Shown piece after piece: positions 1 through 7,473 of a DNA stretch of 15,037 bases. A program made the translations under genes and the position numbers. Under the pieces are notes generated by a model. That model was not told the DNA's origin, made no database searches, and saw only the letters and a list, made by a program, of their open reading frames with translations. The stretch comes from Acidaminococcaceae bacterium (GTDB lineage: Bacteria; Bacillota; Negativicutes; Acidaminococcales; Acidaminococcaceae). Numbering within the stretch: position 1 is the first letter of the stretch; each line of letters starts with the position of its first letter. The stretch spans positions 1-15,037 of the forward strand of contig JAQUUF010000009.1 in NCBI GenBank assembly GCA_028693975.1, in the 5' to 3' direction.

Positions 1-501
1 CCCCACGGAATTAAGCTTGAGTCTTAAGTCCTTAAGTCCCAAACGTTGTAATACTTCTAGCGCCAGCAAAATAGTCTCTGCATCTATGGCCGGTGAAGAG
101 CTCCCCAAAGCCTCAATGCCGAACTGATGAAACTGTCTTTGTCTGCCAGCCTGGGGTCTATCGAATCTGAACATAGGGCCAATGTAGAACAACTTAGTTA
201 CATTGCCATCAGCATACATCTTATTCTCTACATAAGAACGAACTACCGAGGCCGTATTCTCCGGTCTGAGGGTAATGCTTCTCTCCCCTTTATCCATAAA
301 GGTATACATTTCTTTTTCGACAACGTCAGTGGTATCGCCAATTCCTCTCTTAAACAGCTCAGTATGCTCAAAAATCGGTGTTCTAATTTCTTGGTAATCA
401 AAATCACGGCATACTTCTCGCATAACCTGTTCTACATAACGCCAAGCGCCGACAGTAGCAGGTAAGATGTCCTTGGTACCACGAGGTGCATTAGTTAACA
501 C
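1..501 (-). CDS. hisS: Histidine--tRNA ligase, N-terminal part (runs off left edge)
   Basis: Class II aminoacyl-tRNA synthetase that charges tRNA-His with histidine in the cytoplasm. Only the first 167 residues are present; the frame is open to base 1. The protein opens with the family-typical APRGTKDILP. Around residues 80-90 it has the LRPENTASVVR segment, where most HisRS have LRPEGT. It then shows class II motif 2, GPMFRFDRPQAGR followed by RQFHQFGIEALG. I chose GTG at 501 because a GGAGGAA ribosome site lies 5 nt upstream and the protein then begins as HisRS proteins do. It is separated from the upstream AI-2E gene by a terminator and has its own likely promoter. The leader is only about 30 nt, so there is no room for a T-box. 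Identity is certain; the C-terminal catalytic motif 3 and the anticodon-binding domain lie outside the window. Confidence 0.97.
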   Translation of the reverse strand, partial: MLTNAPRGTKDILPATVGAWRYVEQVMREVCRDFDYQEIRTPIFEHTELFKRGIGDTTDVVEKEMYTFMDKGERSITLRPENTASVVRSYVENKMYADGNVTKLFYIGPMFRFDRPQAGRQRQFHQFGIEALGSSSPAIDAETILLALEVLQRLGLKDLRLKLNSVG

Positions 502-506
502 GGTAA

Positions 507-513
507 TTCCTCC
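507..513 (-). promoter_or_regulatory. Ribosome binding site of hisS
   Basis: The minus strand reads GGAGGAA, a near-perfect Shine-Dalgarno sequence, with a 5-nt gap to GTG at 501. It decides the non-ATG start: the protein begins MLTNAPRGTKDILP, as expected for HisRS. Confidence 0.8.
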
Positions 514-537
514 AATACCTTTTATACATACCGATAT

Positions 538-567
538 ATTTTACCACAATAAAGTAGTTTTCTTCAA
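538..567 (-). promoter_or_regulatory. Putative sigma-A-type promoter of hisS
   Basis: On the minus strand a -35-like TTGAAG (562-567) is followed, after an 18-nt spacer, by a -10-like TAAAAT (538-543). Transcription would start near 530, giving a leader of about 30 nt. The site lies just downstream of the terminator that closes the preceding operon, where a promoter is needed. Alternatives nearby are a TTGACA at 574-579, too far from this -10, and a TATAAA closer to the gene. The choice of exact hexamers is therefore uncertain. Confidence 0.45.
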
Positions 568-594
568 TCTTATTGTCAAATTTCTTTAGTTTGC

Positions 595-636
595 CCCAAA
601 AATAAGGCTCTTTCCAGCTCGTAAGCGGAAAAAGCC
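595..636 (-). terminator. Rho-independent terminator after the AI-2E gene
   Basis: On the minus strand GGCTTTTTCC (627-636) pairs with GGAAAGAGCC (606-615): a 10-bp stem with one G-U pair and an 11-nt loop. It is followed by TTATTTTT. It sits about 20 nt after the stop of the AI-2E family gene and before hisS, so it closes the lapA-recJ-rel operon. Confidence 0.85.
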
Positions 637-655
637 CCTATCTTTTCTTTTAGTT

Positions 656-1744
656 TTAGTCTTCACAATTCTTCGTGTCGATTTCTGCCACTTCATCCAT
701 ATGCCAGAGATGGTCGTAGAGCACCTTGCACACTGCTACAGCTGGTACAGCAAAGAGCAAGCCCAAGATTCCAAAGAGCTGACCACCAATGAAAACACCG
801 ACGATAATTAGTACGGGATGCAAATCAATGGCCTCACCCATGACTTTGGGCAAAATAACCTGACTATCAATCTGGTAATAAACAAAATAATAAATACCTA
901 CCTTCAGGGCTAGCATGGGGTCCTGCGAATAAGAAATAGATAAAGCCGGCAGAGCTCCCAAGATAGGACCGACCACGGGGATGGTTTCTACTAAAATTGC
1001 GGTAAAACCTAAGACTAAGGGGAATTGCACCCCCAAAATATAAGTTCCTAATGCTATGCAAAAGGCCGAGATTATACACAACTTAAACAAACCACGCACA
1101 TAAGCACTGAGCACGATGACAATATCACTAAGAATAGAGCTGGCCAGTGCCTGACTATCATAGGCAAAGACGTGAATAGTCATCTTCCGTAGCTTCTCAC
1201 CATCTTTTAAGAAGTAAAAACTCAAAAATGGTACCAATATAAAACCTATTAAATGCGCCGCCATATCAAAAGTAGAGGATACAAGGTCTTTCATCCAGGC
1301 CATTACATAGCTAGTCGCATAGCTCAGTCCTTCGTCAACCAAGGCATTTAAATTAGAGGGCAACTTGCTACCGCTAGCGGCATTATTGAAACGCATCCCT
1401 AATTCTTGCGAGCCGAAGCCCCCCGTCAAAATAGGTAAATTAGCTAGCAATTTGTTCATTTCACCTAAGAGCGGAATAATCAGTTGAGCCACAATAGCAT
1501 AGATGAACAAACCAAACACGGCAAACGAAAAAATTATAGCCAAGCTTTTGGGCATAGGTATCTGAGGCCTAATGGGAACTCTCTCAAAAAATTTCACTAC
1601 TGGATTAAGTACAAAAGCTAATGCTATAGCAACAAAAACCGGATAGAGAAATTTAGCAGCTATTCCTACCAAAAAAATTGAAAGCACCGTTATGCCAATT
1701 TTAAACCAAATACTTTTTGAATAATGTTTTAGTACATTGATCAT
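656..1744 (-). CDS. AI-2E family transporter / putative permease
   Basis: Polytopic inner-membrane protein of the AI-2E (formerly UPF0118/PerM/TqsA) family, 362 residues, a normal length. Members have been linked to export of autoinducer-2 or to Na+/H+ antiport, so the substrate here is unknown. Several hydrophobic segments are visible, with the first two in residues 14-50. Family signatures are present: PFLSFYFLKDGE in the middle, YVRG, ETIPVVGPILGALPA, and near the C-terminus LHPVLIIVGVFIGGQLFGILGLLFAVPAVAV. The position after YVRG is Leu rather than the frequent Gln. The C-terminal tail is acidic. ATG at 1744 lies 3 nt after the stop of the MBL-fold gene and has no strong ribosome site, so translation is probably coupled. 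It is the last gene of its operon, followed by a hairpin terminator. Confidence 0.9.
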   Translation of the reverse strand: MINVLKHYSKSIWFKIGITVLSIFLVGIAAKFLYPVFVAIALAFVLNPVVKFFERVPIRPQIPMPKSLAIIFSFAVFGLFIYAIVAQLIIPLLGEMNKLLANLPILTGGFGSQELGMRFNNAASGSKLPSNLNALVDEGLSYATSYVMAWMKDLVSSTFDMAAHLIGFILVPFLSFYFLKDGEKLRKMTIHVFAYDSQALASSILSDIVIVLSAYVRGLFKLCIISAFCIALGTYILGVQFPLVLGFTAILVETIPVVGPILGALPALSISYSQDPMLALKVGIYYFVYYQIDSQVILPKVMGEAIDLHPVLIIVGVFIGGQLFGILGLLFAVPAVAVCKVLYDHLWHMDEVAEIDTKNCED

Positions 1745-1747
1745 AGT

Positions 1748-2368
1748 TTATTGCAGGAAAGGATTCCTGCGTCGTTCCCACCCTACTGTAGTGCTTGGTC
1801 CATGGCCAGGCAATAATTTGGTTTCATCGGGCAAAGTCAAAATTTTGTCCTTAATAGATTGCAAAATAGTATCATAATCGCCGCCTGGCAAGTCCGTACG
1901 GCCAATAGATTCAGCAAAAACTGTATCGCCACAGAACACTACATCGCCACTTTGAATGCAGACGCCACCTCTTGTATGTCCGGGCGTAGCATAAATTTTG
2001 AAGGGCATACCAGCCACGGTTAGCTCCTCACCATCAGTAAAGAATTCATCTGGTTCACCAAAAGAACGGGCTTTACCCAAAAAAGTAGAGAGGTTGCCTG
2101 TTGAATTATGCAGTAGCTTGGCATCTTCCTGACTAATATAGACAGGTGCTCCCGTAGCTTCCCTGACATCCTCCAACGCCATGATATGGTCACCGTGACC
2201 ATGCGTCACAAAAATCGCCACTACCTTGAGGTGGTGTTTGTTAACCACCGCCATGATTTGTGTGCCCTCATCACCAGGGTCAACCACTACCGCTTCATTA
2301 GTATTTTCATTGTAGGCAATATAACAATTGGTACCAATCATGCCTACTTCCAAAGCTAAAATTTTCAT
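1748..2368 (-). CDS. MBL-fold metallo-hydrolase (YqgX / glyoxalase II-like)
   Basis: Cytoplasmic metallo-beta-lactamase-fold hydrolase of 206 residues in the glyoxalase II-like group. It resembles Bacillus YqgX, whose members are thought to hydrolyse thioesters such as S-lactoyl-thiols. Both metal sites are complete: THGHGDH (His56, His58, Asp60, His61), TPGHTRGG (His131), CGDTVF (Asp148) and LPGHG (His189). The C-terminus ends with the family-typical ERRRNPFL. I chose ATG at 2368 (MKILALEVGMIGTNCYI), preceded by GGAGGAGAAAAGGTG. A longer frame to 2434 only adds 22 unconserved residues overlapping rel. The start lies 1 nt after the rel stop. In many Firmicutes a D-aminoacyl-tRNA deacylase gene (dtd) sits between rel and this position; it is absent here. 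The substrate is unknown. Confidence 0.9.
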   Translation of the reverse strand: MKILALEVGMIGTNCYIAYNENTNEAVVVDPGDEGTQIMAVVNKHHLKVVAIFVTHGHGDHIMALEDVREATGAPVYISQEDAKLLHNSTGNLSTFLGKARSFGEPDEFFTDGEELTVAGMPFKIYATPGHTRGGVCIQSGDVVFCGDTVFAESIGRTDLPGGDYDTILQSIKDKILTLPDETKLLPGHGPSTTVGWERRRNPFLQ

Positions 2369-2369
2369 A

Positions 2370-4622
2370 TTACACCTTTTCTCCTCCAGAACCATACTGC
2401 CCTGTGGGTGCATTTCTACAAACGCTTTCGACACCCTTAATCCGTTTAATTCTGGAAATCATATAATTGAGTTGTTCCAAACTGCCAATATCTAAGCCCA
2501 AGTGAATAATAGCGGTCTTAGTATGTTGGTCTGTTTTGGCATTAATAGCATTAATATTGATTTTGGTCTCTGAGGTAGTCATCATAATATCACTCATGAC
2601 ACCCGGCTTGTCTGCTGTAGTAATTACCAAAGACACTTTGTAAACTGCATCCGTAGCGATATCCCAAGAAACATCTATAAGGCGGTCTGCTTCCTCTTTG
2701 TTACTCAGAACATTGGGACAATCGGCACGATGGACAGAAATTCCTCGTCCTCTGGTAATATACCCTATTATTTTATCACCAGGAATGGGGTTACAGCAAT
2801 GCGAAAGCTTGACCATAATGCCATCTTCGCCTTTAACCAAAATGCCATGACTGGATTTGGCCTTGGATGTACGCGGCCTCAGCTCGGATAACAGTTGCGA
2901 CAAATCCTTAGTAGTATGTTTTTTCTGGTCTTGTTTGTAATTCTCAACCAGCTTAGTCATAACAGTAGTCAAAGCTACGCCGCCGTAGCCAATAGCTGCC
3001 ATCAATACTTCTACTCCGCCATCCACATGGACCTTGGCAGCCACATCCAGAAGATAATCTTCCTTCATAATGACCTTGGCTTCATAGCCTAACCGCTTGC
3101 ATTCTTTCTCTAACATCTCGCGGCCTTTGATGACATTTTCTTCTTTACGTTCTTTCTTGAACCATTGCTTGATTTTATTTTTTGTTTCCGAAGCACCTAC
3201 TATATTCAGCCAATCACGACTAGGTCCGGCAGTTTGCTTGGAGGTAATTACTTCTACTATGTCACCGTTAGAGAGTTGGTAGTCCAAGGGTACAATGCGC
3301 CCATTCACTTTAGCTCCTATACAGCTGTTGCCTACGCCAGTATGAATTCTATAAGCGAAATCGATAGGTACGCTACCTTGAGGCAAATCAATTACATCAC
3401 CTCTAGGCGTAAAAACAAAGACTTCGTCGGCAAAAACATCCATCTTAACAGTATTAACAAATTCATGGGGGTCACGCATATCCTGATGCCATTCCAACAA
3501 TTGACGCACCCATGAGAGTTTTTCATCAAAAGCCTTGTTACTGCCCGTAGCTATTTTGGAAGTGCCTGATTCTTTGTAGCGCCAGTGAGCCGCAATACCA
3601 TATTCTGAAATACGATGCATCTCGAAGGTTCGTATCTGTATCTCTAATGGCTGCCCATTAGTAGACACTACTGTGGTATGTAACGACTGGTACATATTCG
3701 ACTTGGGCACAGCTACATAATCCTTGAAGCGGCCCGGAATAGGTCGCCACAGACTATGAACAATACCCAAAACACCGTAGCAATCTTTGACTGTATCTAC
3801 CAAAACGCGTACTGCCAGAAGGTCATAAATCTCGCTAAGTTCTTTATGGTCTCTTTGCATCTTACGATAAATACTATAAAAATTCTTGGGGCGGCCTTGA
3901 ATTTCCGCGTGAATATGCGCAGCTTCCAAATGCTCCTTGATATCTTCTATGGAGTCATCAATCATCGCTTCGCGTTCTTTGCGCTTGACTTTGACTTGTT
4001 CCACTAGGTCATAATAACGCTCAGGTTCTGTATAGCGAAAAGCTAAATCCTCTAACTCCCATTTAATGGTATAGATACCCAAACGGTGAGCCAAAGGAGC
4101 ATAAATCTCCAATGTCTCTCGCGAAATGGACTGTTGCTTGCGAGCCGGCATATATTTCATGGTGCGCATATTATGCAGTCTATCGGCCAATTTAATCAAA
4201 ACAACACGAATGTCTTTGGCCATCGCCAAAAACATCTTACGGTAGTTCTCCACCTGTTGCTCTTCTTTGGAAATGTATTCAATCTTGTTCAGCTTAGTCA
4301 CGCCGTCAACTAAGTCTGCAACCTTAACGCCAAACTTCTCAGCAATTTCTTCTTTGGTAACCTTGGTGTCTTCCACCACATCGTGCAAAAGAGCTGCCGC
4401 CAGAGCTAGTTCATCCATTTGCAACTGGGCTAAAATATAAGCCACACACAAAGGATGAATAATATAAGGGTCTCCTGAGGCTCTTTTTTGCTCAGCGTGC
4501 GCTTGAGCGGCCACATTATAGGCCTGTCGCACAAAAGCTACCTGTTTAGCGTCTAAATACTCCTCTGTTTTTTTGAAAAAATCTTCGGCGCTAACGATAA
4601 CCTCATCCGTATCTCCGCCCAT
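2370..4622 (-). CDS. rel: Bifunctional (p)ppGpp synthetase/hydrolase, long Rel/SpoT type
   Basis: Makes and degrades the alarmone (p)ppGpp, controlling the stringent response; ribosome-associated and cytoplasmic. It is 750 residues with the full long-RSH layout. The HD hydrolase domain covers about residues 35-180 (SGDPYIIHP, HD at 80-81 in ALLHDVVEDT, ADRLHNM). The synthetase covers about 240-350 (GRPKNFYSIYRKM, RFKDYVAVPKSNMYQSLH, EIQIRT, AAHWRYKE). TGS spans about 393-460, followed by a helical part. A Cys-rich region (SHCCNPIPGD to HRADCPN) and a C-terminal ACT domain end the protein. The RFKD at 298-301 is the RxKD form of bifunctional Rel/SpoT, not the ExDD form of RelA. The HD residues look intact, so both activities are expected. 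I chose ATG at 4622, with GTGAGG 6 nt upstream; GTG at 4634 would add four residues and lies inside that ribosome site. recJ ends only 15 nt upstream. Confidence 0.97.
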   Translation of the reverse strand: MGGDTDEVIVSAEDFFKKTEEYLDAKQVAFVRQAYNVAAQAHAEQKRASGDPYIIHPLCVAYILAQLQMDELALAAALLHDVVEDTKVTKEEIAEKFGVKVADLVDGVTKLNKIEYISKEEQQVENYRKMFLAMAKDIRVVLIKLADRLHNMRTMKYMPARKQQSISRETLEIYAPLAHRLGIYTIKWELEDLAFRYTEPERYYDLVEQVKVKRKEREAMIDDSIEDIKEHLEAAHIHAEIQGRPKNFYSIYRKMQRDHKELSEIYDLLAVRVLVDTVKDCYGVLGIVHSLWRPIPGRFKDYVAVPKSNMYQSLHTTVVSTNGQPLEIQIRTFEMHRISEYGIAAHWRYKESGTSKIATGSNKAFDEKLSWVRQLLEWHQDMRDPHEFVNTVKMDVFADEVFVFTPRGDVIDLPQGSVPIDFAYRIHTGVGNSCIGAKVNGRIVPLDYQLSNGDIVEVITSKQTAGPSRDWLNIVGASETKNKIKQWFKKERKEENVIKGREMLEKECKRLGYEAKVIMKEDYLLDVAAKVHVDGGVEVLMAAIGYGGVALTTVMTKLVENYKQDQKKHTTKDLSQLLSELRPRTSKAKSSHGILVKGEDGIMVKLSHCCNPIPGDKIIGYITRGRGISVHRADCPNVLSNKEEADRLIDVSWDIATDAVYKVSLVITTADKPGVMSDIMMTTSETKININAINAKTDQHTKTAIIHLGLDIGSLEQLNYMISRIKRIKGVESVCRNAPTGQYGSGGEKV

Positions 4623-4628
4623 AATAGA

Positions 4629-4634
4629 CCTCAC
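4629..4634 (-). promoter_or_regulatory. Ribosome binding site deciding the rel start
   Basis: The minus strand reads GTGAGG (AGTGAGG in full), 6 nt before ATG at 4622. The GTG of this motif is itself in frame and could be taken as the start by a gene caller. Nothing comparable lies at the right distance before that GTG, so I favour the ATG. Confidence 0.6.
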
Positions 4635-4637
4635 TTT

Positions 4638-6989
4638 TTACTGCCACACTTCTCTTAACATCACGGCAGATATTTTCCTCATTACTAATTCCAATTCATT
4701 CAAATTATTATTGCGTTGCCCTTCCATATGGCAGTACAAACTAGACTTATGCAGGTCTGTCTTAGAATTACCCTTGTAAGTAACAATACCGTCTGCCAGC
4801 GCAACAAAACCCAATTGAGCAAAAACTTTGAGCACTGCTTCACCTAGATACTGCTCCTTGGCTAATGGCTTGTCTAAGAGCTCCTTCATGGTTACAGGTC
4901 CATATTCTTTCAGCAACGCTATCAAATATTTGTAGGCCAATACCATGCCGGCTTTAGTCGGATACTTACGGAAGATATACTGCTTAATCTTATCTTCGTC
5001 CGTCCTGTTATAGAGCAAATACAAAGCTATATCTTGTCTATCACGAAGAGGAAAACCTTGCTTAGTCAAAATCTGCGAGGGCGGTACATCATAAAAAACC
5101 ACCTGTCGCACATCTGAAGCAAGTTTAGTTTCTCCATATACAGCATAAAGTAAATTAGCCTTTACATTTATAGCAGGTTTTACATTAATATCATGTAAAT
5201 ATATTACAGTCTTTTCTCCATTTTGTAAAATACTTTTTAGTTGTTGCAACTTATTATCGTAATGCAAGCGCGCATCTACAATATTATGCTTCGTCTCTAG
5301 GGCCAATAGCTGCAAATCAACTGATTCCAAACCATTAAAATCATTCACCTTGGGAGCAAACGCCAACGCTGCTTCTTCACCTACATAATAGCTATTAAGC
5401 CGCTCTCCTTCGTTCCAAGCCACTGCCCTATACGCGGTATCACCTTGTTTGAGATAAAACTTCAGGTGATGGTTGTCTTTGCCCACCGTTCTAAAGCTAG
5501 TCAGCTTGGCTGAAGCAAAGGCAAAAATTGGTGCCGGATTCTCTGCACCAAAGGGGCCTAACATATCCAGCCCTTTGACTGCCTGCACTGTGAGGCTCTT
5601 CCCTTGGGGCACAAAGTAATCGGGAACAATGGTAGGCAGATAATCCTCTGGCTTCAGTCTCAACTGCACTTGTTGCCTGAACACCTGCTTAAACCGTTCC
5701 ACTTGTTCTAGCTGTAAGGTCAAACCTGCTGCCTGTTTATGTCCGCCAAACTGCAACAAACATTCTTGACTCCCAGCCAACGCTTCATAGAGATTCAAGG
5801 GCGGTATGCTCCGGCAGGAGCCTTTTACTTTGTCACCATCTTTGGTCAACAAAATGGCCGGTAAATGATATTTATCCACTAAGCGGGAAGCAACTATCCC
5901 AATAACACCGGCATGCCACTCCTCTTTGTAGAGTACAATTGCCGTATCTATGGTGTCCTGTTGTTGCAAAAGCGCTTCTGCTTCTTCAAAAATCTTTTTA
6001 CTAATGGCTTGCCTAGTAATATTTTCTTGATTCAGAAACTCGGCAATTTCTTTGGCCTGTTTGTCTTCTTCTGTAGTCAATAAATGTACTGCTGATAGCG
6101 CATGTTCTAGCCGCCCCACTGCATTAAGCCGCGGCGCCAAGATAAAACCAATAGTCTCACTGGTAATCTGTTTGGTAGGCGCAATCTGTGCTACCCTGAT
6201 TAACTCCCTTAAACCTTTACTGCTCGTCTTGCGGAAAGATTTAAGTCCCATGCGTACCAATTCTCTATTCTCTCCTACGAGAGGAACAATATCTGCCACC
6301 GTGCCCATAGCGACAAATTCCAAATGTCCTCGCCACAGTTCATTGCTACCAGTTATTTTTTTAAAAAGTGCCTGACACAATTTAAAAGCTACCCCAACAC
6401 CTGCTAACTGTTTGAAAGGATAAGCACAGCCTTGTTGATGGGGATTAATAATAGCATAAGCTTCTGGTAAAACAGGTGGTGGTGTGTGGTGGTCCGTAAT
6501 AACAATATCCATCCCTGCCGGAGCATCTGCCACCTCCTTACTGCCACTGATACCGCTATCGACTGTAATCAAGAGTGTGGTGCCTTGCTCAAAAAGGTTC
6601 TGCAAAGCTTCACTATTAAGTCCGTAGCCCTCATCTTCGCGGCGCGGAATATAAACATCCACCAGTGCCCCCTGCTTCTTCAGAAACAAATACAACAAAG
6701 AACTAGCTGTCATACCATCCACATCGTAATCGCCATAGACAGTAATTTTTTCTTTGTTGTGCAGGGCAAGTAAAATACGCTCCACCGCTCTGTCCATGTC
6801 CTTAAGCAAAAATGGGTCATGGAAGGGCTGCGAGGCACCATACAAAAATGTTTTGATATCCTCAGGGTCCTGCATGCCTCTATTAGCCAAAACACCTAGA
6901 ACCAACGGTGAGATTTTTAATTCTGCTACTAGCTTATCAGCAATAGGCTTATTCTCTTCATTATAGTGGAGAATCTTCTTTTTAAGCAT
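4638..6989 (-). CDS. recJ: Single-stranded-DNA-specific 5'-3' exonuclease RecJ
   Basis: Metal-dependent DHH-family exonuclease that resects 5' single strands in recombination (RecF pathway), mismatch and base-excision repair. It has 783 residues, like the long Bacillus form. DHH motifs in order are GDYDVDG (about 86-92), VDSGISGS (143-150), TDHHTPP (165-171), GTVADIVPL (229-237) and APRLNAVGRL (285-294). The DHHA1 domain follows, with GVIGIVASRL, a KGSCRS segment and QFGGHKQAAGL. An OB-like domain and a Firmicutes-type C-terminal extension rich in Leu/Lys complete it. ATG at 6989 (MLKKKILHYNEEN) overlaps the lapA-like stop by 8 nt, with GAGG upstream. An in-frame extension to 7034 adds 15 residues inside lapA and looks spurious. 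In Bacillus, apt lies between recJ and rel; here they are adjacent. Confidence 0.96.
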   Translation of the reverse strand: MLKKKILHYNEENKPIADKLVAELKISPLVLGVLANRGMQDPEDIKTFLYGASQPFHDPFLLKDMDRAVERILLALHNKEKITVYGDYDVDGMTASSLLYLFLKKQGALVDVYIPRREDEGYGLNSEALQNLFEQGTTLLITVDSGISGSKEVADAPAGMDIVITDHHTPPPVLPEAYAIINPHQQGCAYPFKQLAGVGVAFKLCQALFKKITGSNELWRGHLEFVAMGTVADIVPLVGENRELVRMGLKSFRKTSSKGLRELIRVAQIAPTKQITSETIGFILAPRLNAVGRLEHALSAVHLLTTEEDKQAKEIAEFLNQENITRQAISKKIFEEAEALLQQQDTIDTAIVLYKEEWHAGVIGIVASRLVDKYHLPAILLTKDGDKVKGSCRSIPPLNLYEALAGSQECLLQFGGHKQAAGLTLQLEQVERFKQVFRQQVQLRLKPEDYLPTIVPDYFVPQGKSLTVQAVKGLDMLGPFGAENPAPIFAFASAKLTSFRTVGKDNHHLKFYLKQGDTAYRAVAWNEGERLNSYYVGEEAALAFAPKVNDFNGLESVDLQLLALETKHNIVDARLHYDNKLQQLKSILQNGEKTVIYLHDINVKPAINVKANLLYAVYGETKLASDVRQVVFYDVPPSQILTKQGFPLRDRQDIALYLLYNRTDEDKIKQYIFRKYPTKAGMVLAYKYLIALLKEYGPVTMKELLDKPLAKEQYLGEAVLKVFAQLGFVALADGIVTYKGNSKTDLHKSSLYCHMEGQRNNNLNELELVMRKISAVMLREVWQ

Positions 6990-7314
6990 CAGTTGTTTTC
7001 CTCTGCTCGGCTGCTGTCCTTTGTTGCTGGGCATGCATGAGCATTTTCATCTTCTCCTGCAATTTAGCATTCTCGTTTTCAAGGTAAGAAATGTTTTCTT
7101 TGATTTTCCGCTCTTCAATATAGTGCTGTGCCTTGAGTTTAAGCCCCCAACAGAAAGCAATAAACAGCCCCGCTACCAAGCTACCGATAATCACTACCGC
7201 TAGACTGGCCGGGAACTCCCAAATCAAAAAGCTTACTGTTACTACGGTAGCGTTTTGCACAGCAAAGGCAGCGACGACCAAACAAACCAAAGCCATCAAA
7301 GCAATATAAATCAT
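6982..7314 (-). CDS. LapA-domain small membrane protein (DUF1049)
   Basis: Small inner-membrane protein of 110 residues of the LapA (lipopolysaccharide assembly protein A domain, DUF1049) family; Bacillus YrvD next to recJ is a comparable protein. Two transmembrane helices lie at about residues 2-20 and 36-58. They flank the family signature FAVQNATVVTVSFLIWEFPASLAVVI. A charged region from about 60 to 100 (ERKIKENISYLENENAKL) looks like a coiled coil. In Escherichia coli LapA works with LapB and FtsH on LPS synthesis control, but no role can be read from this sequence alone. It is the first gene of its operon, after a terminator and a likely promoter. I chose ATG at 7314 because AAGGGAG lies 8 nt upstream. 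GTG at 7323 (three residues more) overlaps that ribosome site. Its stop overlaps the recJ start. Confidence 0.88.
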   Translation of the reverse strand: MIYIALMALVCLVVAAFAVQNATVVTVSFLIWEFPASLAVVIIGSLVAGLFIAFCWGLKLKAQHYIEERKIKENISYLENENAKLQEKMKMLMHAQQQRTAAEQRKTTDA

Positions 7315-7322
7315 CCCTAACA

Positions 7323-7329
7323 CTCCCTT
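7323..7329 (-). promoter_or_regulatory. Ribosome binding site of the lapA-like gene
   Basis: The minus strand reads AAGGGAG with an 8-nt gap to ATG at 7314. This argues against the in-frame GTG at 7323, which overlaps the motif. Confidence 0.6.
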
Positions 7330-7341
7330 GTATAAACATAT

Positions 7342-7350
7342 ATTATATCA
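7342..7350 (-). promoter_or_regulatory. Putative extended -10 promoter of the lapA-recJ-rel operon
   Basis: The minus strand reads TGATATAAT, that is a perfect TATAAT preceded by TG-N, the extended -10 element. No good -35 hexamer stands 16-18 nt upstream, which is usual for extended -10 promoters. Transcription would start near 7335, about 20 nt before the lapA-like ATG. The site lies between the secF terminator and the next gene, as expected for a new transcription unit. Confidence 0.5.
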
Positions 7351-7392
7351 TTAATATACCACAAATGCCTCGTTTATGATATGTATCTCTTG

Positions 7393-7449
7393 AGAAAATA
7401 AAAAGAGGCGGTTTATGCTAGCAATTATACTAACATTTACCGCCTCTTT
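7393..7449 (-). terminator. Rho-independent terminator after secF
   Basis: AAAGAGGCGGT (minus strand, 7439-7449) pairs perfectly with ACCGCCTCTTT (7402-7412). Inside, after a 2x2 A-A internal loop, a further 7-bp stem (ATGTTAG with CTAGCAT, one G-U pair) closes an 8-nt loop. The minus strand continues with TTTTTATTTTC, a good release tract. It starts 25 nt after the secF stop and ends the ruvB-to-secF operon. Confidence 0.9.
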
Positions 7450-7473
7450 AATTATGTAATCGAACAAGTACAG

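Noticed and set aside
127..465. 112-codon plus-strand open frame opposite hisS
   Set aside because: Antisense to conserved HisRS coding sequence with a composition expected from the opposite strand; no promoter or ribosome site.
502..655. T-box or other riboswitch upstream of hisS
   Set aside because: The space is too small and the only clear hairpin is the terminator belonging to the preceding gene.
2369..2434. N-terminal extension of the MBL-fold protein (22 residues)
   Set aside because: It overlaps the conserved ACT-domain end of rel in another frame, and the family starts at MKIL with a ribosome site just upstream.
6990..7034. N-terminal extension of RecJ (15 residues)
   Set aside because: It lies inside the lapA-like gene and has no family similarity; ATG at 6989 has its own upstream GAGG.
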